From assembly GCF_004114935.1 (NCBI RefSeq), contig NZ_CP022221.1, positions 4,981,001 through 5,045,000 of the forward strand: DNA of 64,000 nt. Direction: 5' to 3'. Each line of letters begins with the position of its first letter. Within the stretch, counting starts at the first letter, position 1. The position numbers and the translations under genes are program-made. This stretch comes from Bradyrhizobium zhanjiangense (GTDB lineage: Bacteria; Pseudomonadota; Alphaproteobacteria; Rhizobiales; Xanthobacteraceae). Shown here piece after piece: positions 7,852 to 16,304 of the stretch. The notes under the pieces are model-generated. The model saw only the letters and a program-made list of their open reading frames with translations, was not told the DNA's origin and ran no database searches.

Positions 7852-8729
7852 AGCTCCGCTCGCTGCTCTTTGTTCCGGCCGACAGCGAACGGAAGTTCGC
7901 CAAGGCAGACGGAATCGGCGCCGATGCACTGATCCTCGATCTCGAGGATTCCGTGGCACCGGGGCGTAAGGCTTTTGCGCGAGGTGCTGTGAAGGATCTG
8001 TTGGGCGGCGGGCCGCGCAACTGGTCGTTCCTGGTCCGTATCAATCCGTTCGGTACGGGGCTCACGCTGGAAGATCTGGCGGCGGTGGTTCGTCCGGGCC
8101 TCGACGGTATCCTCATCCCGAAGGTCAACGGCATCGAGGACGTCGATCTCGTATCGCACTATGTCGATGTGCTGGAGGTCGCAACTGGCGTTCGGCCCGG
8201 GCACGTCAAGCTGCTGGTTGTCGCGACCGAAACACCGGCCGCCATGATCGGGTTCAACGGCTACGCTCGCAAGAACGAGCGGCTGGTTGCGATGACCTGG
8301 GGGGCGGAAGACCTGAGCGCGGCCTTGGGCGCGCTCACGAACAAGGAGGCGGACGGCAACTGGACCTTCCCCTACCAGGTGGCTCGCGCGCAATGCCTGT
8401 TCGCCGCGGGTGCGGCCGGTGTCGCTGCGCTGGATACGCTCTATGCGGATTTCAAGGATCAGGACGGGCTCGCCGAGAGCTGCCGCCTCGCACGCCGCGA
8501 CGGCTTCGTCGGTCGGGTCGCGATCCACCCGGATCAAGTCGCGACCATCAATACCTGTTTCACGCCCTCGGATGCCGATCTTGCGCATGCACGCCGCGTC
8601 GTCGCGGCGTTCGCCGCGGCGCCGGATGTCGGCACGGTTGGGATCGACGGGAAGATGTACGACATTCCGCATCTGGTCGCAGCGCGGCGAACCCTAGCAT
8701 CGGTCGGGGAGGGACATTCGAATGGATAA
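7848..8729 (+). CDS. HpcH/HpaI (CitE-like) CoA-thioester lyase
   Basis: The 293-residue TIM-barrel protein has the family's N-terminal RSLLFVPADSERK, the acidic metal/substrate motif LDLEDSVAPGRK, and later GAEDLSAALG and RVAIHPDQV segments typical of malyl-CoA/citryl-CoA lyase relatives. Such enzymes make or break C-C bonds beta to a CoA thioester using Mg2+. The start at 7848 is chosen because it overlaps the MaoC stop (ATGA) and restores the conserved N-terminus; an upstream in-frame ATG at 7812 would add 12 poorly conserved residues. It overlaps the acyl-CoA dehydrogenase start by eight bases. Which acid it cleaves cannot be told. Confidence 0.8.
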   Translation: MKLRSLLFVPADSERKFAKADGIGADALILDLEDSVAPGRKAFARGAVKDLLGGGPRNWSFLVRINPFGTGLTLEDLAAVVRPGLDGILIPKVNGIEDVDLVSHYVDVLEVATGVRPGHVKLLVVATETPAAMIGFNGYARKNERLVAMTWGAEDLSAALGALTNKEADGNWTFPYQVARAQCLFAAGAAGVAALDTLYADFKDQDGLAESCRLARRDGFVGRVAIHPDQVATINTCFTPSDADLAHARRVVAAFAAAPDVGTVGIDGKMYDIPHLVAARRTLASVGEGHSNG

Positions 8730-9909
8730 CAGGTCATTCTCCAATCAGCTCGACGTGCCCGAAGATCACGCCGCGATCCGTGAAGGCGTGCGTGCTGTCG
8801 TCACGCGGTTTGATGATGAGTACTGGCTGGCGCGTGACGACGACGGCGAGTTCCCGCGCGAATTCCATCGTGCCATGGCGGACGCCGGTTGGCTCGGTAT
8901 TACCATGCCCGAAGAGTATGGCGGCGCCGGGCTTGGCGTCACCGAGGCAGCAATCATGATGCATGAGGTCGCGAGCCATGGTGGTGGCATGACGTCGGCG
9001 TCGGCCGTGCATATCAATCTCTTCGGGCCGCACCCGATCGTGGTGAAGGGGACCGACGACCAGAAGCGCCGCTGGGTGCCGCGCCTGGTTTCTGGTGAAG
9101 ACCAATGCTGTTTCGGCTTCACCGAGCCGGATGCCGGGCTGAACACCACGCGCATCAAGACCTTTGCCGAGAAAGTTCCCGGCGGTTATCGCGTGCACGG
9201 GCAGAAGGTCTGGACGTCGACCGCGCAGGTCGCCAACAAGATCATGCTGCTGACGCGGACGACGAAATACGAGGACTGCAAGCGGCCGACCGACGGCATC
9301 ACCATCTTCTATACCGATCTCGATCGTTCCAAGATCGAGGTGCGTCGCATCCCGAAGATGGGGCGCAAGGCTGTCGATTCCAACGCCATCTTCATCGATG
9401 GCCTCTTCATTCCCGAGGCGGATCGAATTGGCGAAGAAGGCAAGGGCTTCTCCTATATCCTGCACAGCCTCAATCCCGAGCGCATCCTGATCGCGGTCGA
9501 GGCGATCGGAATCGGGCAGGACGCGCTGCGCCGCGCAACCCGCTATGCTAGGGAGCGGGTCGTGTTCGACCGTCCGATCGGTCAGAACCAGGGCATCCAA
9601 CACCCGCTCGCCGAGAAATGGATGTACCTCGAGTCAGCGTGGCTGATGGCGATGCGCGCCGCTTGGCTCTACGATGCCGGAAAGCCGTGTGGCGCCGAGG
9701 CCAACAGTGCCAAATTCCTCGGTGCGCGCGCTGGGCATGATGCCGCCTGGCAAGCTATCATGACGCATGGCGGCTTCGGGTATGCCAAGGAGTATCACGT
9801 CGAGCGGCTGTTCCGCGAAGTCTCGATCACCCGGCTCGCACCGATCACCGAACAGCTCATGCTGAGCTTCATCGCGGAGAAGGTGCTCGATCTGCCGAAG
9901 AGCTACTGA
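8722..9909 (+). CDS. Acyl-CoA dehydrogenase
   Basis: A 395-residue FAD-dependent acyl-CoA dehydrogenase with the FAD/substrate signatures FGFTEPDAG near 131-139 and the C-terminal GGFGYAKEYHVERLFR. The catalytic base appears to be Glu253 in NPERILIA, the position used by long-chain and isovaleryl-CoA dehydrogenases; the C-terminal position of medium-chain enzymes is LAPITEQ here. It is the third gene of the MaoC-CitE-dehydrogenase operon. A perfect inverted repeat downstream of its stop separates it from the converging dehydrogenase at 9927. Confidence 0.85.
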   Translation: MDNRSFSNQLDVPEDHAAIREGVRAVVTRFDDEYWLARDDDGEFPREFHRAMADAGWLGITMPEEYGGAGLGVTEAAIMMHEVASHGGGMTSASAVHINLFGPHPIVVKGTDDQKRRWVPRLVSGEDQCCFGFTEPDAGLNTTRIKTFAEKVPGGYRVHGQKVWTSTAQVANKIMLLTRTTKYEDCKRPTDGITIFYTDLDRSKIEVRRIPKMGRKAVDSNAIFIDGLFIPEADRIGEEGKGFSYILHSLNPERILIAVEAIGIGQDALRRATRYARERVVFDRPIGQNQGIQHPLAEKWMYLESAWLMAMRAAWLYDAGKPCGAEANSAKFLGARAGHDAAWQAIMTHGGFGYAKEYHVERLFREVSITRLAPITEQLMLSFIAEKVLDLPKSY

Positions 9910-9930
9910 CGCGCTTGAGAAGCGCGTCAG
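9906..9930. terminator. Bidirectional hairpin between converging acyl-CoA dehydrogenase genes
   Basis: A perfect 11-bp stem (9906-9916 with 9920-9930) with a GAG loop overlaps the 3' ends of both convergent genes. There is no long T tract, so it may act as a weak or bidirectional terminator. Confidence 0.65.
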
Positions 9931-11072
9931 AGGTTGCGCGAGATCAACTCCCGCATGATCTCTGACGTGCCGCCATAGATCCGCAGCACACGTGCGTCCG
10001 CGAACAGACGGCAAATTTCGTATTCGCGCATGAAGCCATAGCCGCCGAAGAATTGCAGGCACTGATCGACCAGCCGTCCATGCATCTCGGTGATCCAGAG
10101 CTTTGCGGTCGATGCGGCGTAGGTCGTCAACTCTCCACGAACATGCTGGCTGAGGCACTGATCGACGTAAGCCCAGCCAACCTGAAGGTCGGATTTGAGG
10201 TCCGCGAGCTTGAAGCGCGTGTTCTGATAGGAGCCGATCGCCTGTCCGAACGCCTTGCGCTCGAGGACGTAGGCCTTGGTGATGTCGAACGCCTTCTGCG
10301 CCGACGCAATCGAGTGGAGCGCGATCGTCAAGCGTTCCTGCGGCAGCTCGCTCATCAGCGCAGCCATCGCGCCGCCTTCCGAGCCCAGGAGGTTGCTGGC
10401 GGGAACGCGGACCTGATCGAAGAACAGTTCCGACGTATCGGAGGAGAGATGGCCGAGCTTGTCGAGGTTACGACCGTGGCGAAACCCGGGCCGATCGGTT
10501 TCGACGAGGATCAGGCTCATGCCGCGCGATCCTCCGTCCGGATTGGTGCGGGTTACCGCGATGACGAGGTCGCACATCTGGCCGTTCGAAATAAAGGTCT
10601 TCTGACCGGAGATGACGTACTCATCGCCTTCGCGCACGGCGCGCGTGCGAATGCCTTGAAGATCGCTGCCGGTCCCTGGCTCGGTCATGGCGATGGCACA
10701 GACGGCCTCGCCGGAGACCATGCGCGGTAGCCATTTCTTCTTCTGCTCCGCGGTGCCGTAACTCAGGAGATAGCCGCAGCAGACGTCGTTGTGAACCGAG
10801 AAGTCGGTCGCGGGACCCGCAAATCCCGAATAGGCGAGTTCTTCGATGACGACGGCATTGTGGCGGAAATCGCCGCCGATGCCGCCGTACTGCTCAGGCA
10901 CTTGGGGACAGAGCAGGCCGGCTTCGCCCGCCGCCGGCCACAAGGCGCGATCAATGATTCCGGCCTTCTCCCATTCCTGGAAGTGCGGCGCAATTTTCGA
11001 CGTAGCGAAGCGGCGGACGCTTTCGCGCAGGAGGGCGTGCTCTTCGTCGAATATAGGGCGATTGGGTAGCAT
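9927..11072 (-). CDS. Acyl-CoA dehydrogenase (long-chain-like active-site arrangement)
   Basis: The 381-residue protein has AMTEPGTGSDL (129-139), the FGGYGFMREYEI motif and a C-terminal RIYGGTSEIM. The medium-chain catalytic Glu is Gly there, and the base is instead Glu246 in LPQERL, as in long-chain acyl-CoA dehydrogenases. It is the last gene of a minus-strand operon: dehydrogenase, BadH, BadI, beta-keto acid cleavage enzyme, dehydrogenase. It may form the ring double bond (AliB-like) or act on the opened chain. It resembles the first gene of the same operon (13668) and is probably a paralog. Confidence 0.85.
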   Translation of the reverse strand: MLPNRPIFDEEHALLRESVRRFATSKIAPHFQEWEKAGIIDRALWPAAGEAGLLCPQVPEQYGGIGGDFRHNAVVIEELAYSGFAGPATDFSVHNDVCCGYLLSYGTAEQKKKWLPRMVSGEAVCAIAMTEPGTGSDLQGIRTRAVREGDEYVISGQKTFISNGQMCDLVIAVTRTNPDGGSRGMSLILVETDRPGFRHGRNLDKLGHLSSDTSELFFDQVRVPASNLLGSEGGAMAALMSELPQERLTIALHSIASAQKAFDITKAYVLERKAFGQAIGSYQNTRFKLADLKSDLQVGWAYVDQCLSQHVRGELTTYAASTAKLWITEMHGRLVDQCLQFFGGYGFMREYEICRLFADARVLRIYGGTSEIMRELISRNL

Positions 11073-11095
11073 GTTTGTCGGCCACGAGTTGAGAG

Positions 11096-12025
11096 TTAGA
11101 AGGCGACTTTGTCGCCGCCCTTGAGATGCAGGATTTCACGTGCCTCGTCAGGACTTGCGATCTCGAGCCCGAGGCCTTCGATGATCTTGCGCACTTGCGT
11201 CACCTGTGTCGCATTGGTTTCAGCGAGGCGGCTTGCGCCGATCCAGAGGCTATCCTCGAGCCCGACGCGGACGTTGCCGCCCATCGCTGCCGCCATGGCT
11301 GCTACCGGCATCTGTGCGCGCCCGGCACCGAGCACCGACCAGCGATAGTTGTCGCCGAACAGCCGGTCGGCGGTTCGCTTCATGTGCATGACGTCGTCCG
11401 GATGCGAGCCGATGCCGCCGAGCAGTCCGAAGCACGTCTGGATGAAGAGGGGCGCCTTCACCAGCCCCTCCGTCCAGAAGTAGTGCAGGTTATAGAGATG
11501 GCTCGTATCGTAACATTCGAACTCGTACCGCGCGCCGGAGCCGTTCAGCGTCTCCAGCGCATAGCGGATATCCTTGAACGAGTTGCGGAAGACGAGATCG
11601 TGTGAGCCCTCCAGCATTTGCGGCTCCCAGTCGTGCTTGAACGACTTGTACCGCTTCAGCATCGGGAACAGGCCGAAGTTCATCGACCCCATGTTGAGGC
11701 TGGCAACTTCCGGCTTCCAGGTCGCCGCGGGGCGAACGCGCTCCTCGACCGTCATGTAGGGGGAGCCGCCCGTCGTCAGGTTTACGACGACGTTGGAGCT
11801 CTGCTTGATCACGCGCAGGAAGGGCTCGAAAGCCTCCGGCGACTGATCCGGTCGTCCATCGACCGGATTTCGCGCGTGCAGGTGCACGATTGCAGCCCCC
11901 GCCTCCGCGGCGCCGAGCGCGGACTGGGCGATCTCCGCCGGTGTCACCGGCAGGTGCGGCGACATCGACGGCGTGTGGATCGATCCTGTGACCGCGCAGG
12001 AGATGATGACCTTGTGAGGAGCCAT
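11096..12025 (-). CDS. Beta-keto acid cleavage enzyme (BKACE, DUF849)
   Basis: The 309-residue TIM-barrel protein has the BKACE zinc-binding HLHAR motif, the NLTTGGS loop, the FECYDTSHL segment with its conserved Glu, and GGNVRVGLEDSLW near the C-terminus. Family members convert a beta-keto acid plus acetyl-CoA into acetoacetate and a new CoA ester. The start at 12025 follows the BadI stop by seven bases; a longer frame would overlap BadI and lacks conservation. The acetoacetate could be activated by the acetoacetyl-CoA synthetase at 59410, though that gene lies in a different unit. The physiological keto acid is unknown. Confidence 0.85.
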   Translation of the reverse strand: MAPHKVIISCAVTGSIHTPSMSPHLPVTPAEIAQSALGAAEAGAAIVHLHARNPVDGRPDQSPEAFEPFLRVIKQSSNVVVNLTTGGSPYMTVEERVRPAATWKPEVASLNMGSMNFGLFPMLKRYKSFKHDWEPQMLEGSHDLVFRNSFKDIRYALETLNGSGARYEFECYDTSHLYNLHYFWTEGLVKAPLFIQTCFGLLGGIGSHPDDVMHMKRTADRLFGDNYRWSVLGAGRAQMPVAAMAAAMGGNVRVGLEDSLWIGASRLAETNATQVTQVRKIIEGLGLEIASPDEAREILHLKGGDKVAF

Positions 12026-12032
12026 GGGGCCG

Positions 12033-12827
12033 CTAGCGCGCAAACTTGTGGAAGTCCGGATCGCGCTTTTCGTTGAAGGCCGCGACACCTTCCTTCGATT
12101 CCGCCGTGTCGTAAAACAGCTTTACGGCGTGGAGCGCGAAGTTGCTGATGCCGCGGATATTGTCGGAATCTGCGTTGAAGGATCGCTTCGCGAGCGCGAG
12201 CGCGGTCGGCGAGCGCTGCGCGAGCTTGTCGGTCCAATCCTTTACGGCAGCGTCGAGCTGCGCCATGGGGACGACCTTGTTGACGAGACCCATCTCGCGC
12301 GCCTGTTCGGCGGTATAGCGCTCGTTCAGATACCAGATCTCCCGCGCCTTCTTGTCGCCGACATGACGGGCGAGGAAGGCCGTTCCCCAGCCGGCGTCCA
12401 CCGAGCCGACCTTGGGGCCGACCTGGCCGAATTGGGCGTGGTCGGCGGCGATGGTCAAATCGCAGAGCGTTGCGAGCACGTTGCCGCCGCCGATGGCAAA
12501 GCCGTTGACCCGGGCGATCACGGGTTTCGGCACGTCGCGGATCAGACCCTGGATCTCGTCGATCGGCAAGCCGACCACGCCGCGGCCGTCATATTGGCCT
12601 TCATGGGCCGATTGATCGCCGCCAGTGCAGAACGCCTTCTCGCCAGCGCCGGTGAGCACGATGCTGGCGACATTGCGGTCGTTGCCGGCGAGCTGGAAGG
12701 CCTGGATGAGCTCGTCCAGCGTCCGCGCGCGGAAGGCGTTGTAGACCTTCGGACGGTTGATGATGATCCACGCGGCGCGGTCGCGGATTTCGTAGATGAC
12801 GTCGGTGAATTGCTTGGGATCAGTCAT
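12033..12827 (-). CDS. badI: 2-Ketocyclohexanecarboxyl-CoA hydrolase-like ring-cleaving enzyme (BadI)
   Basis: The 264-residue crotonase-fold protein matches BadI of R. palustris closely from memory: YEIR near the N-terminus, AWIIINRP (19-26), FCTGGDQSAHEGQYDGRG (66-83), VPKPVIARVNG, AIGGGNVLAT (111-120) and FGQVGPKVGSVDAGWGTAFLAR. The GGDQ motif (69-72) is shared with MenB, its closest functional relative. BadI hydrolyses the beta-keto CoA ring to pimeloyl-CoA. BadH lies just upstream in the same operon, as expected for consecutive steps. The natural substrate may be a substituted ring, since the neighbourhood is richer than the R. palustris bad operon. Confidence 0.85.
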   Translation of the reverse strand: MTDPKQFTDVIYEIRDRAAWIIINRPKVYNAFRARTLDELIQAFQLAGNDRNVASIVLTGAGEKAFCTGGDQSAHEGQYDGRGVVGLPIDEIQGLIRDVPKPVIARVNGFAIGGGNVLATLCDLTIAADHAQFGQVGPKVGSVDAGWGTAFLARHVGDKKAREIWYLNERYTAEQAREMGLVNKVVPMAQLDAAVKDWTDKLAQRSPTALALAKRSFNADSDNIRGISNFALHAVKLFYDTAESKEGVAAFNEKRDPDFHKFAR

Positions 12828-12845
12828 GGCGTGTCCTCGCGCAAG

Positions 12846-13604
12846 TTAGATCATGTTCATTCCGCCGGAGACGGAGATGGTTTGTCCGGTGATGAATTTG
12901 CCGTCGTCGGACGCAAGCATCGCGACGATCCCGCCGTAATCGTCAGGCTCGCCCATGCGGCGGAGCGGGATGCCTCTGAGCATTGCATCCTTCCATTTCA
13001 CGGCGTGCTCGCCTTCGCCCAGCACCGCCGCCATCATCGGCGTATTGGTGGGGCCGGGGCAGACGGCATTGAGCAGGACGTTCTTGCGCGCAAGTTCGCG
13101 CGCCAGCGACTTGGTGAAGGAAATGAGTCCGCCCTTGCAGGCGGAGTAGACGGCCTCGTCGCTGGTGCCAACGCGCGCCGCATCGGATGCGATATTGACG
13201 ATCCGGCCCCCGCCGCGCTCCGCCATCAACGGTGCAATCGCCTTGTGGGTATTGAGCGGCCCATAGAGGTTGATGCGGATGATCCTGTCCCACAGCTCCC
13301 GGTCGGTCTTCAGGAACGGCATCGGCCGATCCCAGCCGGCATTGTTGACCAGGAGCCAGATCGGCCCGAGCTCGGCCTCGACCCTGGCGACCGCGGCGTT
13401 GACGGAATCCGCATCGCCCACATCGACGGCATAGGTCTTGATGATGGCCTGCGGTGCGAGCTGTGCGGTCTCTTCGCCGCCTTGCGGATTGATGTCGAAG
13501 ATCGCGATCTTACAGCCCTCTTCGGCCAACCGCAGCGTCAATCCTCGTCCGATGCCCTGTCCGCCGCCGGTCACGACGGCAACTTTTCCCGATAGGCCCT
13601 TCAA
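12846..13604 (-). CDS. badH: 2-Hydroxycyclohexanecarboxyl-CoA dehydrogenase-like SDR (BadH)
   Basis: The 252-residue classical SDR has TGGGQGIG (12-19), NNAG (87-90), Ser140 and Tyr153-x-x-x-Lys157 in VYSACKGG, so it is catalytically complete. The NIASDAARVG and FITGQTISVSGGMNM segments are those of BadH, which oxidises 2-hydroxycyclohexanecarboxyl-CoA to the 2-keto compound with NAD+. Its position just before badI in the operon fits that order of steps. FabG-type reductases share the motifs, so the assignment rests on the BadI neighbour as well as similarity. Confidence 0.75.
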   Translation of the reverse strand: MKGLSGKVAVVTGGGQGIGRGLTLRLAEEGCKIAIFDINPQGGEETAQLAPQAIIKTYAVDVGDADSVNAAVARVEAELGPIWLLVNNAGWDRPMPFLKTDRELWDRIIRINLYGPLNTHKAIAPLMAERGGGRIVNIASDAARVGTSDEAVYSACKGGLISFTKSLARELARKNVLLNAVCPGPTNTPMMAAVLGEGEHAVKWKDAMLRGIPLRRMGEPDDYGGIVAMLASDDGKFITGQTISVSGGMNMI

Positions 13605-13640
13605 CGTCGATCTCCCTTGTGTTTTGTCGTTTCTTTGGCG

Positions 13641-13660
13641 GCCTTCGATTGGTCGAAGGC
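13641..13660 (-). terminator. Intercistronic hairpin between acyl-CoA dehydrogenase and badH
   Basis: An 8-bp perfect stem (13641-13648 with 13653-13660) with a 4-base loop lies in the 63-base gap between two co-directional genes. No T tract follows, so it may adjust RNA processing or partial termination within the operon. Confidence 0.4.
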
Positions 13661-13667
13661 GAGGGGG

Positions 13668-14849
13668 CTATGCGGCCGACCCGTTCTTCTGGATGTCGTA
13701 TCCGCGCTGCGAGTACATTTGGCGCGCGATGATCGTCTTCATGATCTCGATCGAGCCGCCGGCGATCTTCACCACGCGCGCGTCGGCATAAGCCCTGGCG
13801 ATCGGATATTCCCACATATAGCCCCAGCCGCCGAAGAGTTGCAGGCACTCGTCAACGGTCTCGCAGTGCAGCTCGGACGTGAACATCTTGGCCATGGCGG
13901 CGTCGACGGGATCGAGCTTCCCTTCCATGAACAGGGCTATGCACTTGTCGGTGAAGACACGCGCGACGGCGGCCTTGGTCCTGAGCTCGGCCAGCTTGAA
14001 CTGCGTGTTCTGGAAGTCGGCGAGCTTCTGGCCGAAGGCGCTTCGTTCGGAGGTATATTGCAGGGTCCAGTCGATCACGGTCTCGGCAACGGTCGCCGAC
14101 CGGATGGCCTGAGCCAGACGCTCCTGCGATAGTTTTGTCATCATCTGCGCAAAGCCCCGGCCTTCCGCGCCGAGCATGTTGCTGGCGGGAATGCGGACAT
14201 TGTCGAAGAACAGCTCGGAGGTATCTTGCGCCCTCATGCCGAGCTTTTCCAGATTTCGGCCGCGCTTGAAACCGGGCCGGTTGCTCTCGACGATGAACAG
14301 GGTCACGCCCTTCGCGCCGGCCTGGCCGTCGGTCTTGGTCGCGAGCACGATGAAGTCACAAAGCTGGCCGTTGGAGATGAAGACCTTCTGGCCGTTGATG
14401 ACGAAGTCGTCGCCGTCGCGCGCAGCGCGGGTGCGGATCGCCTTGAGGTCACTGCCGGCGTGAGGTTCCGTCATGCCCAGCGAGCCGATGGCTTCGCCGG
14501 ATACCATCTTGGGCAGCCATTTGCGCTTCTGAGCCTCGCTTCCGAAGGACAGAAGGTAGGTGGCGACCAGGTCGGTGTGGATGAGAAAGCCGGGACCGCT
14601 GGCGCCGGCCCGCCAGAGCTCTTCGAACACGACGACATCGAAAAGGTAGTCGAGGCCCATGCCGCCATATTCCTCGGGCACGGTGCAGCAGAGAAGGCCG
14701 GCCGCGCCGGCTTTCAACCATAAATCTCGCGGGACGATGCCGTCCTCTTCCCACTGGGCGTGAAAGGGCACGATTTCGCGCTCGACGAAGCGGCGGACCG
14801 TCTGCCGGAAAATCTCGTGTTCCTCGCGGAAGATCGTGCGCTCGATCAT
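13668..14849 (-). CDS. Acyl-CoA dehydrogenase, first gene of the badHI operon
   Basis: The 393-residue enzyme has GMTEPHAGSDL (125-135), the ISNGQLCDF segment, and catalytic Glu243 in SQERLAQ; the C-terminal site reads IAGGSIEIM without Glu, as in long-chain-type enzymes. I take the ATG at 14849, preceded by AGGAAG; a much longer in-frame extension to 15413 runs antisense to the next gene and is not credible. It probably introduces the double bond into the activated ring or branched acyl chain before hydration and BadH/BadI action. An operator copy lies 28 bases upstream. Confidence 0.85.
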   Translation of the reverse strand: MIERTIFREEHEIFRQTVRRFVEREIVPFHAQWEEDGIVPRDLWLKAGAAGLLCCTVPEEYGGMGLDYLFDVVVFEELWRAGASGPGFLIHTDLVATYLLSFGSEAQKRKWLPKMVSGEAIGSLGMTEPHAGSDLKAIRTRAARDGDDFVINGQKVFISNGQLCDFIVLATKTDGQAGAKGVTLFIVESNRPGFKRGRNLEKLGMRAQDTSELFFDNVRIPASNMLGAEGRGFAQMMTKLSQERLAQAIRSATVAETVIDWTLQYTSERSAFGQKLADFQNTQFKLAELRTKAAVARVFTDKCIALFMEGKLDPVDAAMAKMFTSELHCETVDECLQLFGGWGYMWEYPIARAYADARVVKIAGGSIEIMKTIIARQMYSQRGYDIQKNGSAA

Positions 14850-14876
14850 TGTCAAAGTGCTTCCTGTCTGATTTAG

Positions 14877-14888
14877 TTTGCTAGTGTA
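14877..14888. promoter_or_regulatory. Candidate MarR operator between the badHI operon and the FadB-like gene
   Basis: TTTGCTAGTGTA keeps the central CTAG and right arm of the palindrome and lies in the divergent gap, 28 bases from one start and 91 from the other. Confidence 0.55.
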
Positions 14889-14978
14889 CAGTATTTGGTT
14901 TGGGCAGACAACCCGAAAAGACAGACATGCAAGTGCGATCGTACACCAATGAACGGTAACCGAAAGAGAGAGGGAACG

Positions 14979-16277
14979 ATGACCGTCGGGCCGGAGCTGA
15001 AGCAGTTTCGCATCGAAGTGTCGGAGCAGCGCGTCCTGCACCTCATCTTTGACATGCCGGGACGATCGATGAACGTGTTCTCGAATGCGGCAATCGAGGA
15101 GCTTGGCCGGTTTGCGGACTGGCTCAGGCAAAGCGATGTGGCGGGCGTCGTCATCCGTTCCGGCAAATCGTCCGCCTTCTGCGCAGGCGCGGATCTGGCC
15201 GAGCTGGAAACGGCCTACGACATGATCATGGCGGCGCCGTCCGGCGAGCGCGATCGTCTTGCGTTCGATCATTTCTTTCGATTGAGCCATGGTCTGCGCA
15301 AGCTCGAGACGGCCGGCAAGCCGGTCGCGGTGGCAATCGCCGGCCTCGCCCTGGGCGGCGGCTGCGAATTTGCACTGGCGGCGCATCGCCGGGTGATTGT
15401 CGACCACCCGCAAGCAACGTTCGGCTTGCCGGAATCACTCGTTGGATTGCTGCCAGGGGGCGGCGGAACCCAGCGATTGCCGCGGCTGATCGGGATGGAG
15501 GCGGCGCTACCCGTGTTGCTCGAAGGTGCGCGGCTCGCCGGGCAGGCGGCCATCGCAGCCGGACTTGCGCATGAATTGGTAGCGCCAGGCGAGGAAGTCG
15601 CTGCCGCCGAGCGCTGGGTGCTGTCGCGACCGCAGGCCACGCAGCCCTGGGATCGGCCGAATTGGCGGGCCCCGGATGCGGAGCGCGTGAGCGCGACCAT
15701 CGGAGAGAAACGAAGCAAGATGCTGGCCGAGACGCTCGGTCACTATCCGGCTCTCTCCGCCATTCTCGACTGCGTCGAGCACGGGCTCCCGCAGGACTTC
15801 GATACGGCCATCCGGACGGAGATGCAGATCTTCGCAAAGCTGATCCAGCGGCGGGAACCGCGCAACATGATTAGGACATTGTTCCTTGGCCGGCTCGATC
15901 ATGAGCGGCTGAAGAAGAAGGGAATGAACCCCAAGATCACCGAAGCCGTGGCTTCCGTCTCGAACGTGCTCGGCGTCCAGTCGGAGCGTGGCAAGGAGCT
16001 GTCGGAGGCATTTGCGCGAGCGGGCTTCCGGGTCGAGCAGACGCGCAAGGTCGAGTTCGATGGACGTGTCGCGGGCGCCGTCTATTGGCATGACGACGAG
16101 CCGAGGACCTGGGGCAAGGAGCTGCTACGCGCGCGGCTGGCGGATGCCGAGGTCGCTGCCGCGGGCTGGCGATCCCAACTTGATGAGTCCGAGCGGCGCG
16201 CTGCGGACTATGTCCTGGTCACGCAGGCGGGCTTTCCCGCCTATCTCGGTGGCCTCTTTGCCGCGAAGCTGAAGTAG
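14979..16277 (+). CDS. FadB/FadJ-like enoyl-CoA hydratase lacking the dehydrogenase domain
   Basis: The 432-residue protein starts like the hydratase half of multifunctional FadB/FadJ. Both catalytic glutamates are present, Glu130 in GGGCEFALA and Glu152 in LPESLVGLLPGGGGTQRLP, so hydratase activity is likely. After about residue 200 it continues with a helical region as in FadJ but stops before any NAD-binding GxGxxG domain, about 300 residues short of a full enzyme. The ATG at 14979 follows GAGAGAGGG. PimF, in pimeloyl-CoA degradation, is a full-length relative. The missing step could be supplied by one of the nearby SDRs. Confidence 0.8.
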   Translation: MTVGPELKQFRIEVSEQRVLHLIFDMPGRSMNVFSNAAIEELGRFADWLRQSDVAGVVIRSGKSSAFCAGADLAELETAYDMIMAAPSGERDRLAFDHFFRLSHGLRKLETAGKPVAVAIAGLALGGGCEFALAAHRRVIVDHPQATFGLPESLVGLLPGGGGTQRLPRLIGMEAALPVLLEGARLAGQAAIAAGLAHELVAPGEEVAAAERWVLSRPQATQPWDRPNWRAPDAERVSATIGEKRSKMLAETLGHYPALSAILDCVEHGLPQDFDTAIRTEMQIFAKLIQRREPRNMIRTLFLGRLDHERLKKKGMNPKITEAVASVSNVLGVQSERGKELSEAFARAGFRVEQTRKVEFDGRVAGAVYWHDDEPRTWGKELLRARLADAEVAAAGWRSQLDESERRAADYVLVTQAGFPAYLGGLFAAKLK

Positions 16278-16304
16278 TCGGCGCCTCAGGAAGGAGAAAT
16301 AGTC

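Noticed and set aside
12024..13595. Plus-strand open frame of 523 codons opposite badI and badH
   Set aside because: It is the antisense of two well-supported genes, its protein has no recognisable motif and is rich in Asp/Arg/Gly runs typical of shadow frames in GC-rich DNA.
13669..15413. N-terminally extended form of the acyl-CoA dehydrogenase starting at 15413
   Set aside because: The extra 188 residues are antisense to the FadB-like gene and unlike any dehydrogenase; the ATG at 14849 has a ribosome site and gives normal length.
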